DNA of 46,372 nucleotides, taken from positions 157,012 to 203,383 of the forward strand of contig NZ_LNCU01000010.1 of NCBI RefSeq assembly GCF_001542415.1, in the 5' to 3' direction. The notes beneath the pieces were generated by a model. It saw nothing but the letters and a program-made list of their open reading frames with translations. It ran no database searches and was not told the origin of the DNA. Positions within the stretch are counted from its first letter, which is position 1. Each line of letters starts with the position of its first letter. The translations under genes and the position numbers were made by a program. Of the stretch, positions 12,166 through 20,655 are shown one piece after another. The DNA comes from Bradyrhizobium macuxiense (lineage in GTDB: Bacteria > Pseudomonadota > Alphaproteobacteria > Rhizobiales > Xanthobacteraceae).

Positions 12166-13995
12166 CTACTTCAGCGCCGCCGTCGCCTCATCGAGCCACA
12201 GTTTCGTGGGGTTGTCGTCGAGATGCGGGCGCACCACGCTGGCGACGCGGGCATGGTAGTCGTTGAGCCACTTCAGTTCGCTCTCGCTCAGCATGCTCAC
12301 CTCGATCAGCCGCCGGTCGATCGGTGCCAGCGTCAGCGTCTCGAACGCATTGACCGGCTTCTCCGCACCCTTGATGTCGGTGCCGATCACGAGCTCGAGG
12401 TTCTCGATCCGGATGCCGTAGGCGTCGGTCTTGTAGTAGCCGGGCTCGTTGGACAGGATCATGCCGCGCTTCAGCGGCGTGGTGCCGAGCTTCGAGATCC
12501 GTGCCGGGCCTTCATGCACGCTGAGATAACTGCCGACGCCGTGGCCGGTGCCGTGCTCGAAATCGAGGCCGGCCTGCCAGAGATATTGCCGCGCCAGCGT
12601 ATCGAGCTGCGCGCCGGTGGTGCCGTCGGGGAAGACCGCGCGGGCGATCGCGATGTGACCGCGCAGCACACGGGTGAAGCGGTCGCGCATCTCGTCGGTG
12701 GGCTGGCCGATCGCGATGGTGCGGGTGACGTCGGTGGTGCCGTCCTCATACTGCGCGCCCGAGTCGATCAGGAGCAGGTCGCCGGATTCGATCCGGCGGT
12801 TGCTCTTGCGGGTGACGCGGTAGTGCACGATGGCGCCGTTCGGCCCGGTGCCGGCAATCGTCGGGAACGAGACGTCTTTCAGCGCCGCGGTCTGGCGGCG
12901 GAACGTCTCCAGCGCCTCGACGGCGTCGATCTCGGTGAGCGAGCCCGAGGGAGCCTCGCGGTCGATCCAGGCGAGGAAACGCGTCAGCGCCACCGCGTCG
13001 CGCTGGTGCGCGGTGCGGGTGCCGTCGATCTCGGTCATGTTCTTGACCGCCTTCAACAGGCTGGTCGGATCGTTGCCACGCACCGGCTTGCCGCCGGCGC
13101 CCGTGATCAGGCGGCTCAGGGCGTCCGCCGCGGTCGCGTTGTCGAGTGCGATCGCGGCGCCGCGCTTGGCGAGCTCGGTGAGCTTCGGCGTCAGCGCCGA
13201 CGGCTCCTCGACGTCTGCCGATTGCTCGAGATGGTCGCGCGTCGAATTCGACAGCTTGCGGTGATCGATGAACACCAGCGGCCGGCCCTCCTTCGGCACC
13301 AGCGCATAGGACAGCGGCAGCGGCGTATGCGAGACGTCGGCGCCGCGGATGTTGAATGTCCAGGCCACCGCGTGGCTGTCGGACAGCACCAGCGCATCGA
13401 CACCGAGCTTGTTGATCTCGAGCCGGATGCGCTTGAGCTTCTCCGCCTCGATCTCGCCCGCGAACTGCGCGCCATGGATCGTGACCGGACCGAGCGGCGG
13501 TGCCGGCCGTTCGGTCCAGATCGCATCGATCGGGTTGCTGTCGACCGCGACGAACTCGGCGCCGGCCTTGGCGCAGGCGGCGGCCAGCCGTTCGGCTGCC
13601 GCAGACGTGTGCAGCCACGGATCAAATCCGAGGCGATCGCCGGCGGCGAGATGCCGCGTCACCCAGTGCTCCGGCGGCGGATCGACCAGCGGCTCGATGT
13701 CCCAGGCCTTGCGGTCGACCTGCTTGCCGGCCTGCAGGGTGTAGCGGCCGTCGACGAACAGCGCGGCCTGCTTGGTGAGCACGATCGCGAGCCCGGCCGA
13801 TCCGGTGAAGCCGGTCAGCCAGGCCAGCCGCTCCTCGGACGCGGCGACATATTCGTTCTGCTGCTGGTCGGCGCGAGGAATCACGAAACCCGTCAGCTTG
13901 CGCCGCGCCAGTTCCGCGCGGAAGGTGCTTAAGCGGGCGGTCAGCGCCACGCCGCTTTCGGGTTCTTCGAATGTCTGGAAATGAGCTTCGAACAT
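12166..13995 (-). CDS. M24B family aminopeptidase P (Xaa-Pro aminopeptidase)
   Basis: This is a predicted cytosolic metallopeptidase that removes an N-terminal residue preceding proline. The 609-residue length matches the long, three-domain aminopeptidase P form (two creatinase-type N-terminal domains plus a pita-bread catalytic domain). Metal ligands are visible in order: LLIDSGAQYEDGTTDVTRT (two Asp, about 406-425), GTGHGVGSYLSVHEGP (His, about 480), ILSNEPGYY (Glu, about 514) and RIENLELV (Glu, about 528). There is no signal peptide. It is followed downstream by a paired-hairpin repeat. The substrate in vivo is unknown. Confidence 0.93.
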   Translation of the reverse strand: MFEAHFQTFEEPESGVALTARLSTFRAELARRKLTGFVIPRADQQQNEYVAASEERLAWLTGFTGSAGLAIVLTKQAALFVDGRYTLQAGKQVDRKAWDIEPLVDPPPEHWVTRHLAAGDRLGFDPWLHTSAAAERLAAACAKAGAEFVAVDSNPIDAIWTERPAPPLGPVTIHGAQFAGEIEAEKLKRIRLEINKLGVDALVLSDSHAVAWTFNIRGADVSHTPLPLSYALVPKEGRPLVFIDHRKLSNSTRDHLEQSADVEEPSALTPKLTELAKRGAAIALDNATAADALSRLITGAGGKPVRGNDPTSLLKAVKNMTEIDGTRTAHQRDAVALTRFLAWIDREAPSGSLTEIDAVEALETFRRQTAALKDVSFPTIAGTGPNGAIVHYRVTRKSNRRIESGDLLLIDSGAQYEDGTTDVTRTIAIGQPTDEMRDRFTRVLRGHIAIARAVFPDGTTGAQLDTLARQYLWQAGLDFEHGTGHGVGSYLSVHEGPARISKLGTTPLKRGMILSNEPGYYKTDAYGIRIENLELVIGTDIKGAEKPVNAFETLTLAPIDRRLIEVSMLSESELKWLNDYHARVASVVRPHLDDNPTKLWLDEATAALK

Positions 13996-14134
13996 CGCCT
14001 TCGCACTCTCTTTGGATTGAGCTTGATCTCGCCGGAAAATCGGTATCCACTTTTCGCTAACAGGGCCCTTCGAGTCCGCATCACGCTCCAGGTCCGGCTG
14101 GACCGGTCCGCAATGCGGCCAGCATGCTCACAAT

Positions 14135-14152
14135 TTGGCATAACTTGTGCTT
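14135..14152 (+). promoter_or_regulatory. Sigma-54-like promoter upstream of the 61-residue gene
   Basis: The sequence TTGGCATAACTTGTGCTT carries the invariant GG and GC dinucleotides separated by exactly 10 bases, as in -24/-12 promoters, with TGGCA and TGC preserved. It is about 113 bp upstream of the 14265 start. Matches such as this also occur by chance, and no enhancer-binding site was identified. Confidence 0.35.
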
Positions 14153-14264
14153 GAATCGTGGCATCAACATTAGAAATGACGCAACGGTTCCGAGGGCAAG
14201 CCGTTCATCAAAGATAGTGGGGAGTGCCCAGGAGTGTCTCAACTCAACGGCGAGGAGATGCACG

Positions 14265-14450
14265 ATGCCTGCGTTCAGCTTTGAGAAGATTACACCACCG
14301 GTCCACCACGGTCCGGTCGCGCCTGTCGGACAGAAGCAACGCGGTGTCATCGTCCAGTTCCTGGGCCGATTGGTCGAATCGCGCGTCAGGCGCGTGCCGA
14401 AGCAGGACAAGACCGCAATCGCTCATCGCGAACCTGCGGCATCCGAATAG
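14265..14450 (+). CDS. Small protein of unknown function (61 aa)
   Basis: A 61-residue protein begins MPAFSFEKITPP behind a good RBS (gaggag, 7 bases before the ATG at 14265). The region upstream in the same frame could be translated from 14124 but has no RBS. The sequence is basic, with a VIVQFLGRLVESRVRR segment that would form an amphipathic helix, and no signal peptide or membrane helix. I have the impression that similar short proteins occur in Bradyrhizobium, but I know no function. A sigma-54-like promoter lies upstream. Its transcription is isolated, with divergent or convergent neighbours on both sides. Confidence 0.65.
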   Translation: MPAFSFEKITPPVHHGPVAPVGQKQRGVIVQFLGRLVESRVRRVPKQDKTAIAHREPAASE

Positions 14451-14495
14451 CCCAACGCGCTGACGGCAATTACCGCTCCAGATTTGACGCCTTCG

Positions 14496-14975
14496 CTACG
14501 GTCGCATTGACGACCTTGGTACCTTCGAGTTCCCGCACGATCCGCTCATCGGGCCGACGATGCCGAGATCGAACTCGCGCTCCGGTGTCACCAGCGTCAT
14601 GCGCTGACCGGCGATGACGACGACGGTCATGTCGAGCGGCTCGCCCGACACCGCCCATTCCTGTATCTCGCTTCGGAACGGCTCCTTCCGCCAGGCATCG
14701 GGGAAGCCGGGATCGCAGCGGATTTCGAGGCCGTCGTTCGACGTCGTCAGCACCAGCTTCGATTTGCCCGGCTTCCAGTGCTCCTCAAGGAGCTCATTGA
14801 CGAGCCAGACGCAGGCGAAGGAGCGGCATTCCGCCGGCCGGCTCTCGTAGATCTGGCATCCGCGTCCCGGCTTGCAGTGCGGGCACCACGCGTTGACGGG
14901 CTTGGCCAGTTCCTCGATCGCCATCACCTTGCAGCAGAGCGTGCAGTCGCCGCACTGTCTGCCGGCTGCGGTCAT
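14496..14975 (-). CDS. YkgJ-family cysteine-cluster protein, probable C-terminal frameshift
   Basis: This is a small Cys-rich protein of the YkgJ/UPF0153 type, thought to bind a zinc or Fe-S cluster; the role is unknown. The start ATG at 14975 overlaps the prmA stop (ATGA) and gives MTAAGRQCGDCTLCCKV; an upstream ATG at 15005 lies inside prmA. Cysteines occur in CGDCTLCC, CPHCKPGRGC, ECRSFAC and later positions. After FDLGIVGP the frame runs into 11 unrelated residues and stops at 14496. One frame over, the sequence continues DERIVRELEGTKVVNATVAK to a stop at 14470. Loss of one C in a run at about 14551-14553 explains this. The core is intact, so it may still work, or this may be a base-calling error. 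Confidence 0.75.
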   Translation of the reverse strand: MTAAGRQCGDCTLCCKVMAIEELAKPVNAWCPHCKPGRGCQIYESRPAECRSFACVWLVNELLEEHWKPGKSKLVLTTSNDGLEIRCDPGFPDAWRKEPFRSEIQEWAVSGEPLDMTVVVIAGQRMTLVTPEREFDLGIVGPMSGSCGNSKVPRSSMRP

Positions 14976-15856
14976 TTTACCGCGCGCAGCAGCAGGCTGC
15001 TCCAACCTTCGATCCTTATATGGCGCAGCGGCACCAGGCCGCGCGCGCGGTAGGCGGCGATCACCGCCGGCGCCTGGTGGGTCAGCAGGCCGGAGAGAAT
15101 GACCTGCGCCGACGAGGCGAGGTGCTGCGCCATCGGCCCCGCCAATTGCCGCAGCGGATTGGCCAGGATGTTGGCCAGCACCAGGTCGAACGGCCCGTCC
15201 GCGGCGAAGCGGGGATGGGCGAAGCCGGTGGCGCGGATCACGTCCACAAGGTGTCCTGTCCCGTTGAGCCGGGCGTTTTCTGCGGCAACCTGCACCGATG
15301 GCGCGTCGATGTCGCTCGCGAGCACCCGGTCCTGCAGCGCCTTGGCGGCGGCGATCGCCAGCACGCCGGTCCCGGTGCCGAGATCGAGTACGCGGCGTGG
15401 CCGATACGCCTTCAGTACATGGTCGAGCAGCAGCAGGCAGCCGCGCGTTGTGCCGTGGTGTCCGGTGCCGAACGCGAGCGCCGCCTCTATCTCGATGCCG
15501 AGCTTGTTCGGCGGTATCCGCGTCCGGTCGTGCTGGCCGTGGACGACGAAGCGGCCGGCCGGGACCGGGACCAGATCCTCGAGGCTCGCTTTCACCCAGT
15601 CCTTGGCCTCCACGGTGTCGAACGCCACGGCGGCTGCGACATCTCGTCCCACGGTCTGTCCGACCAGTTCGCGCAACAGCGCCTCGTCCGGCGCGTCGGC
15701 GAAATGGACCGTGACGTCCCAGCGTCCGTCAGGCCGCTCGAACGCCGCGAAGGCGGCCTGATCCTCGAAAAACATCTCGGAAAGCGCGTCAACCACGCGT
15801 TTGGCGGTCGATTCGTCGGGGAGGGTGACACTGGCGCGGTGCGTGGAGGGGGTCAT
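14972..15856 (-). CDS. prmA: Ribosomal protein L11 methyltransferase PrmA
   Basis: PrmA trimethylates ribosomal protein L11 using S-adenosylmethionine. The 294-residue protein has an N-terminal substrate-recognition part and a class I methyltransferase domain with the SAM motif LDLGTGTGVLAIAAAK (about residues 147-162). The motif IV-like DLVLANILANPL and an upstream FGTGHHGTTRGCL, typical of PrmA, are also present. The start ATG at 15856 precedes MTPSTHRASVTLPDES. It overlaps the downstream YkgJ-type gene by four bases and likely forms an operon with it. Confidence 0.95.
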   Translation of the reverse strand: MTPSTHRASVTLPDESTAKRVVDALSEMFFEDQAAFAAFERPDGRWDVTVHFADAPDEALLRELVGQTVGRDVAAAVAFDTVEAKDWVKASLEDLVPVPAGRFVVHGQHDRTRIPPNKLGIEIEAALAFGTGHHGTTRGCLLLLDHVLKAYRPRRVLDLGTGTGVLAIAAAKALQDRVLASDIDAPSVQVAAENARLNGTGHLVDVIRATGFAHPRFAADGPFDLVLANILANPLRQLAGPMAQHLASSAQVILSGLLTHQAPAVIAAYRARGLVPLRHIRIEGWSSLLLRAVK

Positions 15857-16024
15857 CGAATGCCGGTAGCGCGGATTTTGTTAAAATTTCAACTTTGATT
15901 TCATTCGACTATCGCGAGATTCTACACGTAACGCGTTTAGACAACCTTAGATTTTGCCGTAGTAGTACGAACCCCGGAACAATTTCTCCGTTCCGGGCAA
16001 AAGCAACTCAAGGGCAGGGCTATT

Positions 16025-16189
16025 ATGAGCGCTTTTATCGTTAAGTTCTTGCGGAATGAATCCGGCGCAACGGCCATCGAATACGGCCTGATCGCGACCG
16101 GCATCGCGATCGCCATTATCGCTGCGGTGAATGGCGTTGGCACGGCGCTGAGCACAACCTTCAATTCTATCAGCACCTCGTTGAAGTAA
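16025..16189 (+). CDS. Flp/Fap-family type IVb pilin subunit
   Basis: This is a 54-residue prepilin, MSAFIVKFLRNESGATAIEY followed by a hydrophobic helix (GLIATGIAIAIIAAVNGVGT). The GATAIEYGLI segment with Glu at position +5 is the hallmark of Flp pilins, which are cleaved by a TadV/CpaA-type peptidase and assembled by the Tad machinery. No cpa/tad genes lie nearby, so this is an orphan subunit gene with its own terminator. The 5' leader holds a perfect 8-bp hairpin (15973-15980 with 15990-15997). A purine-rich RBS-like stretch (agggcaggg) precedes the ATG. The gene is too small for many gene callers. Confidence 0.93.
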   Translation: MSAFIVKFLRNESGATAIEYGLIATGIAIAIIAAVNGVGTALSTTFNSISTSLK

Positions 16190-16216
16190 GTCGACTACCG
16201 GACGGCGTTCTCAAGC

Positions 16217-16250
16217 ACACCGGGCGACATCTCGCCCGGTGTTTGCTTTT
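16217..16250 (+). terminator. Rho-independent terminator after the pilin gene
   Basis: An 11-bp perfect stem (16217-16227 with 16232-16242) has a 4-base loop and is followed by TTTGCTTTTTT. It starts 28 bp after the pilin stop codon. Confidence 0.9.
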
Positions 16251-16277
16251 TTGGGGGAGCGGGAAGGGCAGGGTCCC

Positions 16278-16462
16278 GTCCACCGGTTGTCCACAGAACC
16301 AGCTCCATCCCATCAACAGGATATCGCGGACGTTGTGGCGAGCCTGTCGCCCGGCGTCCCACAGCCGGTCCACAGCGTTTTCCGCCGGTTCTCCCGGCCG
16401 GATGCACAGGCTTGTACAGGGCTGATCCACCGCTTCTCCACAGGCTGTCCACCGTTTGTTGT
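16278..16462. repeat. Cluster of TCCACA (DnaA-box-like) motifs
   Basis: The 247 bp between the pilin terminator and the convergent flavoprotein gene hold no gene but about nine variants of TCCAC(A/C). They include TTGTCCACA at 16287-16295 and TTCTCCACA at 16434-16442 (each one mismatch from the classic DnaA box TTATCCACA). Others are CGGTCCACA (16366-16374), GTCCCACAG (near 16356), TGCACAG (near 16403), CTGTCCACC (near 16445) and a reverse TTGTGGA (near 16458). See the findings for possible meaning. Confidence 0.5.
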
Positions 16463-16497
16463 GGAGTGCCGCCCGCATGATCCGGGCGCGGGTCGCC

Positions 16498-18099
16498 TTA
16501 CGAGAGCAGCCTGCGGTGGTCCGCCAGAATGACCCGCGCCGCGTTGTGGCCTGGAGCGCCGGTGACGCCGCCGCCGGGATGGGCACCGGAACCGCAGTGG
16601 TAGAGGCCCTTGAGCGGCCCGCGGTAGTCGGCATGGCCCAGCATCGGCCGCGCCGAGAACAGCTGGTTCAGCGTCAGCGCGCCATGGAAGATGTCGCCGC
16701 CGAGCAGGCCGAACTGCCGCTCGAGGTCGAGCGGCGACAGGATCTGGCGGCCGACCACGCTGCCCGCGAAGCCGGGGGCGTATTGATCGACCGTTGCGAT
16801 CATGAGATCGGCGACCTCCTCGCGATGATCGTCCCAGGATTTGCCGTCAGGCAATTGCGGGGCGACGTGCTGGCAGAACAGGCTCGCGACGTGCTGGCCC
16901 GGCGGGCTCAAGGAATCGTCGAGCGTCGAGGGGATCAGCACTTCGACGACGGGCGCGCGGCTCCAGCCGAGGTCGCACGCATCGCGCCAGGCGCGGTCCA
17001 TGTAGCCGAGGCTGGGGGCAATGATGATGCCCGCGGTGAGGTGATCGCCCGGGCCGGGCAGCGCAGTGAACGAGGGCAGGGCATCGAGCGCGACGTTCAT
17101 CCTGAACGTGCCGGAGCCGTTGCGCCAGCGTGAGATGCGCGCGAGGAATTCGCCCGCCAGCGCGCCCGCTGGCATCAGGTGCGTGTAGAGCAGCTTCGGA
17201 TTGACGTTGGAGGCGACATATTTGGCGCGGATGGTCTCGCCATTGTCGAGGATGACGCCGCAGGCGCGATCCTTCTCCACGATCACCTCGCGCACGCCGG
17301 CATCGGTCTCGATCTCGACGCCGTGGCCGCGCGCGGCGCGCGCCATCGCCTGCGTGATCGCGCCCATGCCGCCGATGGCGTGGCCCCAGACGCCTTTCTT
17401 GCCGTTCACCTCGCCGAACGCATGATGCAGCATCACATAGGCCGAACCGGCGGCGTAAGGGCTCGCGTAGTTGCCCACGATGGCGTCGAAGCCGAACAGC
17501 GCCTTGACGAGGTCGTGCTCGAAACGTTCGTCGAGCATCTCGCCGGCCGAGCGCGTAAACAGGTCGAGCAGATTGCGCTGCTGCTCGAGTGACAGCCGCC
17601 GCAGGATGTTGGCGGTGCCGAGCGCGTTGAAGGCTTCGCTCACCGCGCCGATGTTGAAGCCCTCGACGACGTTCGGCGGCGCGCGCAGCACGAACTGTCG
17701 CAGCACGTCGGCGATAGCCTCGAGTTCCCGGGAGAACGCATCGATCTCGACGGCGTCATGCTGGGAGAGGCGCGCCACCTGTTCCCTGGTGCGGCCTTCG
17801 CCGGTCACGAGATAGCTGCCGTCGGGGGCGGGCAGGAAGTTCTGCGCGCGGCGCTCGACGATCTTCAGTCCATGATCGGCGAGTTTCAGGTCAGACATGA
17901 TTTGCGGGTTGAGCAGGCTCACCGTGTAGGCGGCGACCGAATTGCGAAAGCCCGGCGCGAACTCTTCAGTGACGGCGGCGCCGCCGACCACCTTGCGGCG
18001 CTCGACGACCCTGACCCGCAAGCCCGCCATCGCAAGATAGGCTGCGCAGGTGAGGCCGTTATGCCCCGCACCGATGATGACGACGTCGGTTTCGTTCAT
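16498..18099 (-). CDS. PYROXD2-like FAD-dependent oxidoreductase (phytoene desaturase superfamily)
   Basis: This is a predicted flavoprotein of the CrtI/phytoene dehydrogenase superfamily; the overall pattern resembles the PYROXD2 branch rather than a carotenoid enzyme. The 533-residue protein starts with an FAD-binding Rossmann motif (DVVIIGAGHNGLTCAAYLA, from residue 5) with the adjacent RVRVVERRKVVGGAAVTEE. It ends with the FAD-contacting HCGSGAHPGGGVTGAPGHNA. No carotenoid genes are nearby. Its physiological substrate is unknown. It diverges from the 18289 gene across a 189-bp promoter region and is convergent with the pilin unit. Confidence 0.88.
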   Translation of the reverse strand: MNETDVVIIGAGHNGLTCAAYLAMAGLRVRVVERRKVVGGAAVTEEFAPGFRNSVAAYTVSLLNPQIMSDLKLADHGLKIVERRAQNFLPAPDGSYLVTGEGRTREQVARLSQHDAVEIDAFSRELEAIADVLRQFVLRAPPNVVEGFNIGAVSEAFNALGTANILRRLSLEQQRNLLDLFTRSAGEMLDERFEHDLVKALFGFDAIVGNYASPYAAGSAYVMLHHAFGEVNGKKGVWGHAIGGMGAITQAMARAARGHGVEIETDAGVREVIVEKDRACGVILDNGETIRAKYVASNVNPKLLYTHLMPAGALAGEFLARISRWRNGSGTFRMNVALDALPSFTALPGPGDHLTAGIIIAPSLGYMDRAWRDACDLGWSRAPVVEVLIPSTLDDSLSPPGQHVASLFCQHVAPQLPDGKSWDDHREEVADLMIATVDQYAPGFAGSVVGRQILSPLDLERQFGLLGGDIFHGALTLNQLFSARPMLGHADYRGPLKGLYHCGSGAHPGGGVTGAPGHNAARVILADHRRLLS

Positions 18100-18288
18100 G
18101 TCCGCTTCAAGAGGGAGTGATCATGCTCAGAGACGAAGCGTGCTGTCGCGCCGTTGCGGCACTTCGTCAAGTCCGCGTTATCGGCGTTTCTTGTCCGTGA
18201 TACTGCCATATGGTCAAGTCAAACCCTCCGGTGCGGTGTCGCCGGATCGTCCGCTCCCGGCGCCCGCCGGGTCCATGCCGGAGCATTC

Positions 18289-20550
18289 ATGACATCTGAG
18301 CCGTCCGCCTCGCGAAACCGGCTGTTGCTGGTCGTCTACACCGCTGCGATCTTCGTCAGCGCCCTGTTGCTGTTCTCGGTGCAACCATTGTTCACCAAGA
18401 TGGTGCTGCCGCGGCTCGGTGGCTCGCCGGCGGTGTGGTCGGTGGCGATGGTGTTCTTCCAGTCGCTGCTGCTCGGCGGCTATGCCTATGCGCATCTCCT
18501 GATGAAGCTGAACAGCCGCGTCGTTCCGGTAGTCGTGCATCTGGCGCTGCTTGTCATCGCGCTGCTGACGCTGCCGCTGGCGATCCGCAGCGGCTGGGGC
18601 GAGCCGCCGAATTCGGGCTACGCGTTCTGGCTGCTCGGCCTGTTCGCGGTCTCGATCGGCCTGCCGTTCTTCGCGCTCGCCGCCAACAATCCATTGCTGC
18701 AGGCGTGGTTCGTGCGCACCGGCCATCCCAATGGCCCCGATCCCTACTTCCTCTATGCGTCGTCGAACATCGGCAGCTTCCTGGCGCTTCTCTCGTACCC
18801 GGTGCTGCTGGAGCCGATGTTCACCCTGCACACCCAGGACCTGATCTGGACCGGCGGCTACGGCCTGCTGATCGTTCTGATCGCGTGCTGCGGCATTCTG
18901 CTGCTGCGATCGCCGGTAAACGCCGCCGCGCACAATCTGCAGGTTGACGATGCCGCTGCGCCCGCGCCGCCGCTTGCGCTGCGAGCACGTTGGATTTTCC
19001 TGGCCGCCGTGCCGTCGGGCCTGCTGATCGCGGTGACGGCGCATATCTCGACCGACGTTGCCGCTGCGCCCTTGCTGTGGGTGCTGCCGCTGTCGCTGTA
19101 TCTCCTGACCTGGGTGCTGGTGTTCCAATCGCGCCCGCTGCTGCCGCACAACTGGATGCTGCGCGCGCAGCCGCTGGCGATCGCGGGTGTCGTCGTCCTG
19201 CTGGCGTTCGGCGGCGAGCAGAACCTGCTGCTGACACTCGGTGGCCATCAGCTGTGCTTCTTCATCATCGCGATGGCCTGCCATGGCGAGCTGGCGCGGA
19301 CCCGTCCGGCCGCGAAATATCTCACCGGCTTCTACGTCGCACTGTCGTTCGGCGGCATGGTCGGCGGCCTGTTTGCGGGGCTGATCGCGCCGTTCACCTT
19401 CTCATGGGTCGCCGAATATCCGATCCTGCTGGCGCTGGCCGCGCTATGCCGCCCGTCCGGTGCCGAGCGGCTGCCGCGCTGGAGCGTCTGGTACTGGCCA
19501 TTCCTCGCGGTGCTGGCCGTGGCGCTGATCGCGCCGTCCTATGCGACCGGCAAGCTCTTCAACTGGTTCGACGTCTGGCGGGTCTGGGTGATCGGCGGGG
19601 TCGGCGTGCTCTCCGCGCTGCTGGTGCTCGCGCTGAACGCCGATCGCTGGAAGATCTTCGCCACCGTCGTCGTCGCGATGGTGCTGCTGCGCGCCTATCC
19701 CTCCGATGACGGCCGCGTCGACACGGTGCGCAGTTTCTTCGGCGTGCACAAGATCGTGGTGACGTCGAACGGGCAGTATCACGTGCTGATGCACGGCACC
19801 ACGATCCATGGCGCCCAGAAGTTCAGGAACGACAATGGCACGCCGGTCACCGGCCGGCCGGAGCCGATCAGCTACTATCACAAGGACGGCGGGATCGGGC
19901 GGGCGATCGCGGCGATGCGCGAGCGCAAGGGGGCGCCGCTGAAGGTGGCGGTGATCGGATTGGGCTCGGGCACGTTGACCTGTGCCTCGGCGCCCGGCGA
20001 GGACTGGAAGTTCTTCGAGATCGATCAGAGCATGGTCGATACCGCCCGTGACCCGAAATACTTCACCTACATCCAGAACTGCGAGCCGAACCTGGAGCCG
20101 GTGATCGGCGACGCGCGGCTGACCTTCGCCAAGGAGCCTGACGGCGTCTACGATCTCATCATCGTCGACGCCTATTCGTCGGATGCGATCCCGATCCACC
20201 TTGCGACCGAGGAGGCGATGGCGATCTACAAGCAGAAGCTCGCGCCGCAGGGCGCGGTGGTGATGCACGTATCCAACCGCCATCTCGAGCTTGCCAGCGT
20301 CGTGGTCGGCATCGCCGATGCCAACGACATGAAGAGCTGGGTCTACAGCGAGGATTCCGGCCGCGACAGCGAGTATATCTTCGCGACCTCGGTCGTGATC
20401 TCCGCGCGCGACGAGGCCGACGTCGGCAAGCTCGCCTCATCCGATGTCTGGATCGAGACTCCGGTCAACGAAAGCCAGCGGATCTGGACCGACGACTATT
20501 CGAACGTGCTCGGCGCAGTCTACCGCCGGCTGCGCGACGGCGATCAATAA
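18289..20550 (+). CDS. Membrane protein fused to spermidine-synthase-like domain
   Basis: This 753-residue two-part protein has about 13-14 hydrophobic helices (residues about 10-490) followed by a spermidine/spermine-synthase-like SAM-binding fold (about 530-750). The methyltransferase-like glycine motif VIGLGSGTLTCA is near residue 554, then FFEIDQSMVDTARD, and YDLIIVDAYSSDAIPIHLAT holds the acidic catalytic-site equivalent. Fused transporter-like/polyamine-synthase proteins are known in many bacteria but have no settled function. The ATG at 18289 (MTSEPSASRNRLLL) directly precedes the first helix. An earlier in-frame ATG at 18154 gives a non-conserved-looking leader and lies in the divergent promoter region. 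Confidence 0.85.
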   Translation: MTSEPSASRNRLLLVVYTAAIFVSALLLFSVQPLFTKMVLPRLGGSPAVWSVAMVFFQSLLLGGYAYAHLLMKLNSRVVPVVVHLALLVIALLTLPLAIRSGWGEPPNSGYAFWLLGLFAVSIGLPFFALAANNPLLQAWFVRTGHPNGPDPYFLYASSNIGSFLALLSYPVLLEPMFTLHTQDLIWTGGYGLLIVLIACCGILLLRSPVNAAAHNLQVDDAAAPAPPLALRARWIFLAAVPSGLLIAVTAHISTDVAAAPLLWVLPLSLYLLTWVLVFQSRPLLPHNWMLRAQPLAIAGVVVLLAFGGEQNLLLTLGGHQLCFFIIAMACHGELARTRPAAKYLTGFYVALSFGGMVGGLFAGLIAPFTFSWVAEYPILLALAALCRPSGAERLPRWSVWYWPFLAVLAVALIAPSYATGKLFNWFDVWRVWVIGGVGVLSALLVLALNADRWKIFATVVVAMVLLRAYPSDDGRVDTVRSFFGVHKIVVTSNGQYHVLMHGTTIHGAQKFRNDNGTPVTGRPEPISYYHKDGGIGRAIAAMRERKGAPLKVAVIGLGSGTLTCASAPGEDWKFFEIDQSMVDTARDPKYFTYIQNCEPNLEPVIGDARLTFAKEPDGVYDLIIVDAYSSDAIPIHLATEEAMAIYKQKLAPQGAVVMHVSNRHLELASVVVGIADANDMKSWVYSEDSGRDSEYIFATSVVISARDEADVGKLASSDVWIETPVNESQRIWTDDYSNVLGAVYRRLRDGDQ

Positions 20551-20655
20551 CCCCATCGTTCCTGCGGTGCCGCCAGACCCGCAGACCGAGCGAAAGCGGC
20601 GCAGGACGGCTGTCGCCGTGAGCGGTCATCTGTTGATGAGCTTGGCCGAAGATTT

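Noticed and set aside
12142..13932. Plus-strand open frame of nearly 600 codons opposite the aminopeptidase
   Set aside because: Same antisense artefact; the minus strand has all M24 metal-ligand motifs.
16278..16462. Chromosomal replication origin
   Set aside because: No AT-rich unwinding region, no dnaA or hemE neighbour and no consensus DnaA box; only a DnaA-box-like cluster is claimed.
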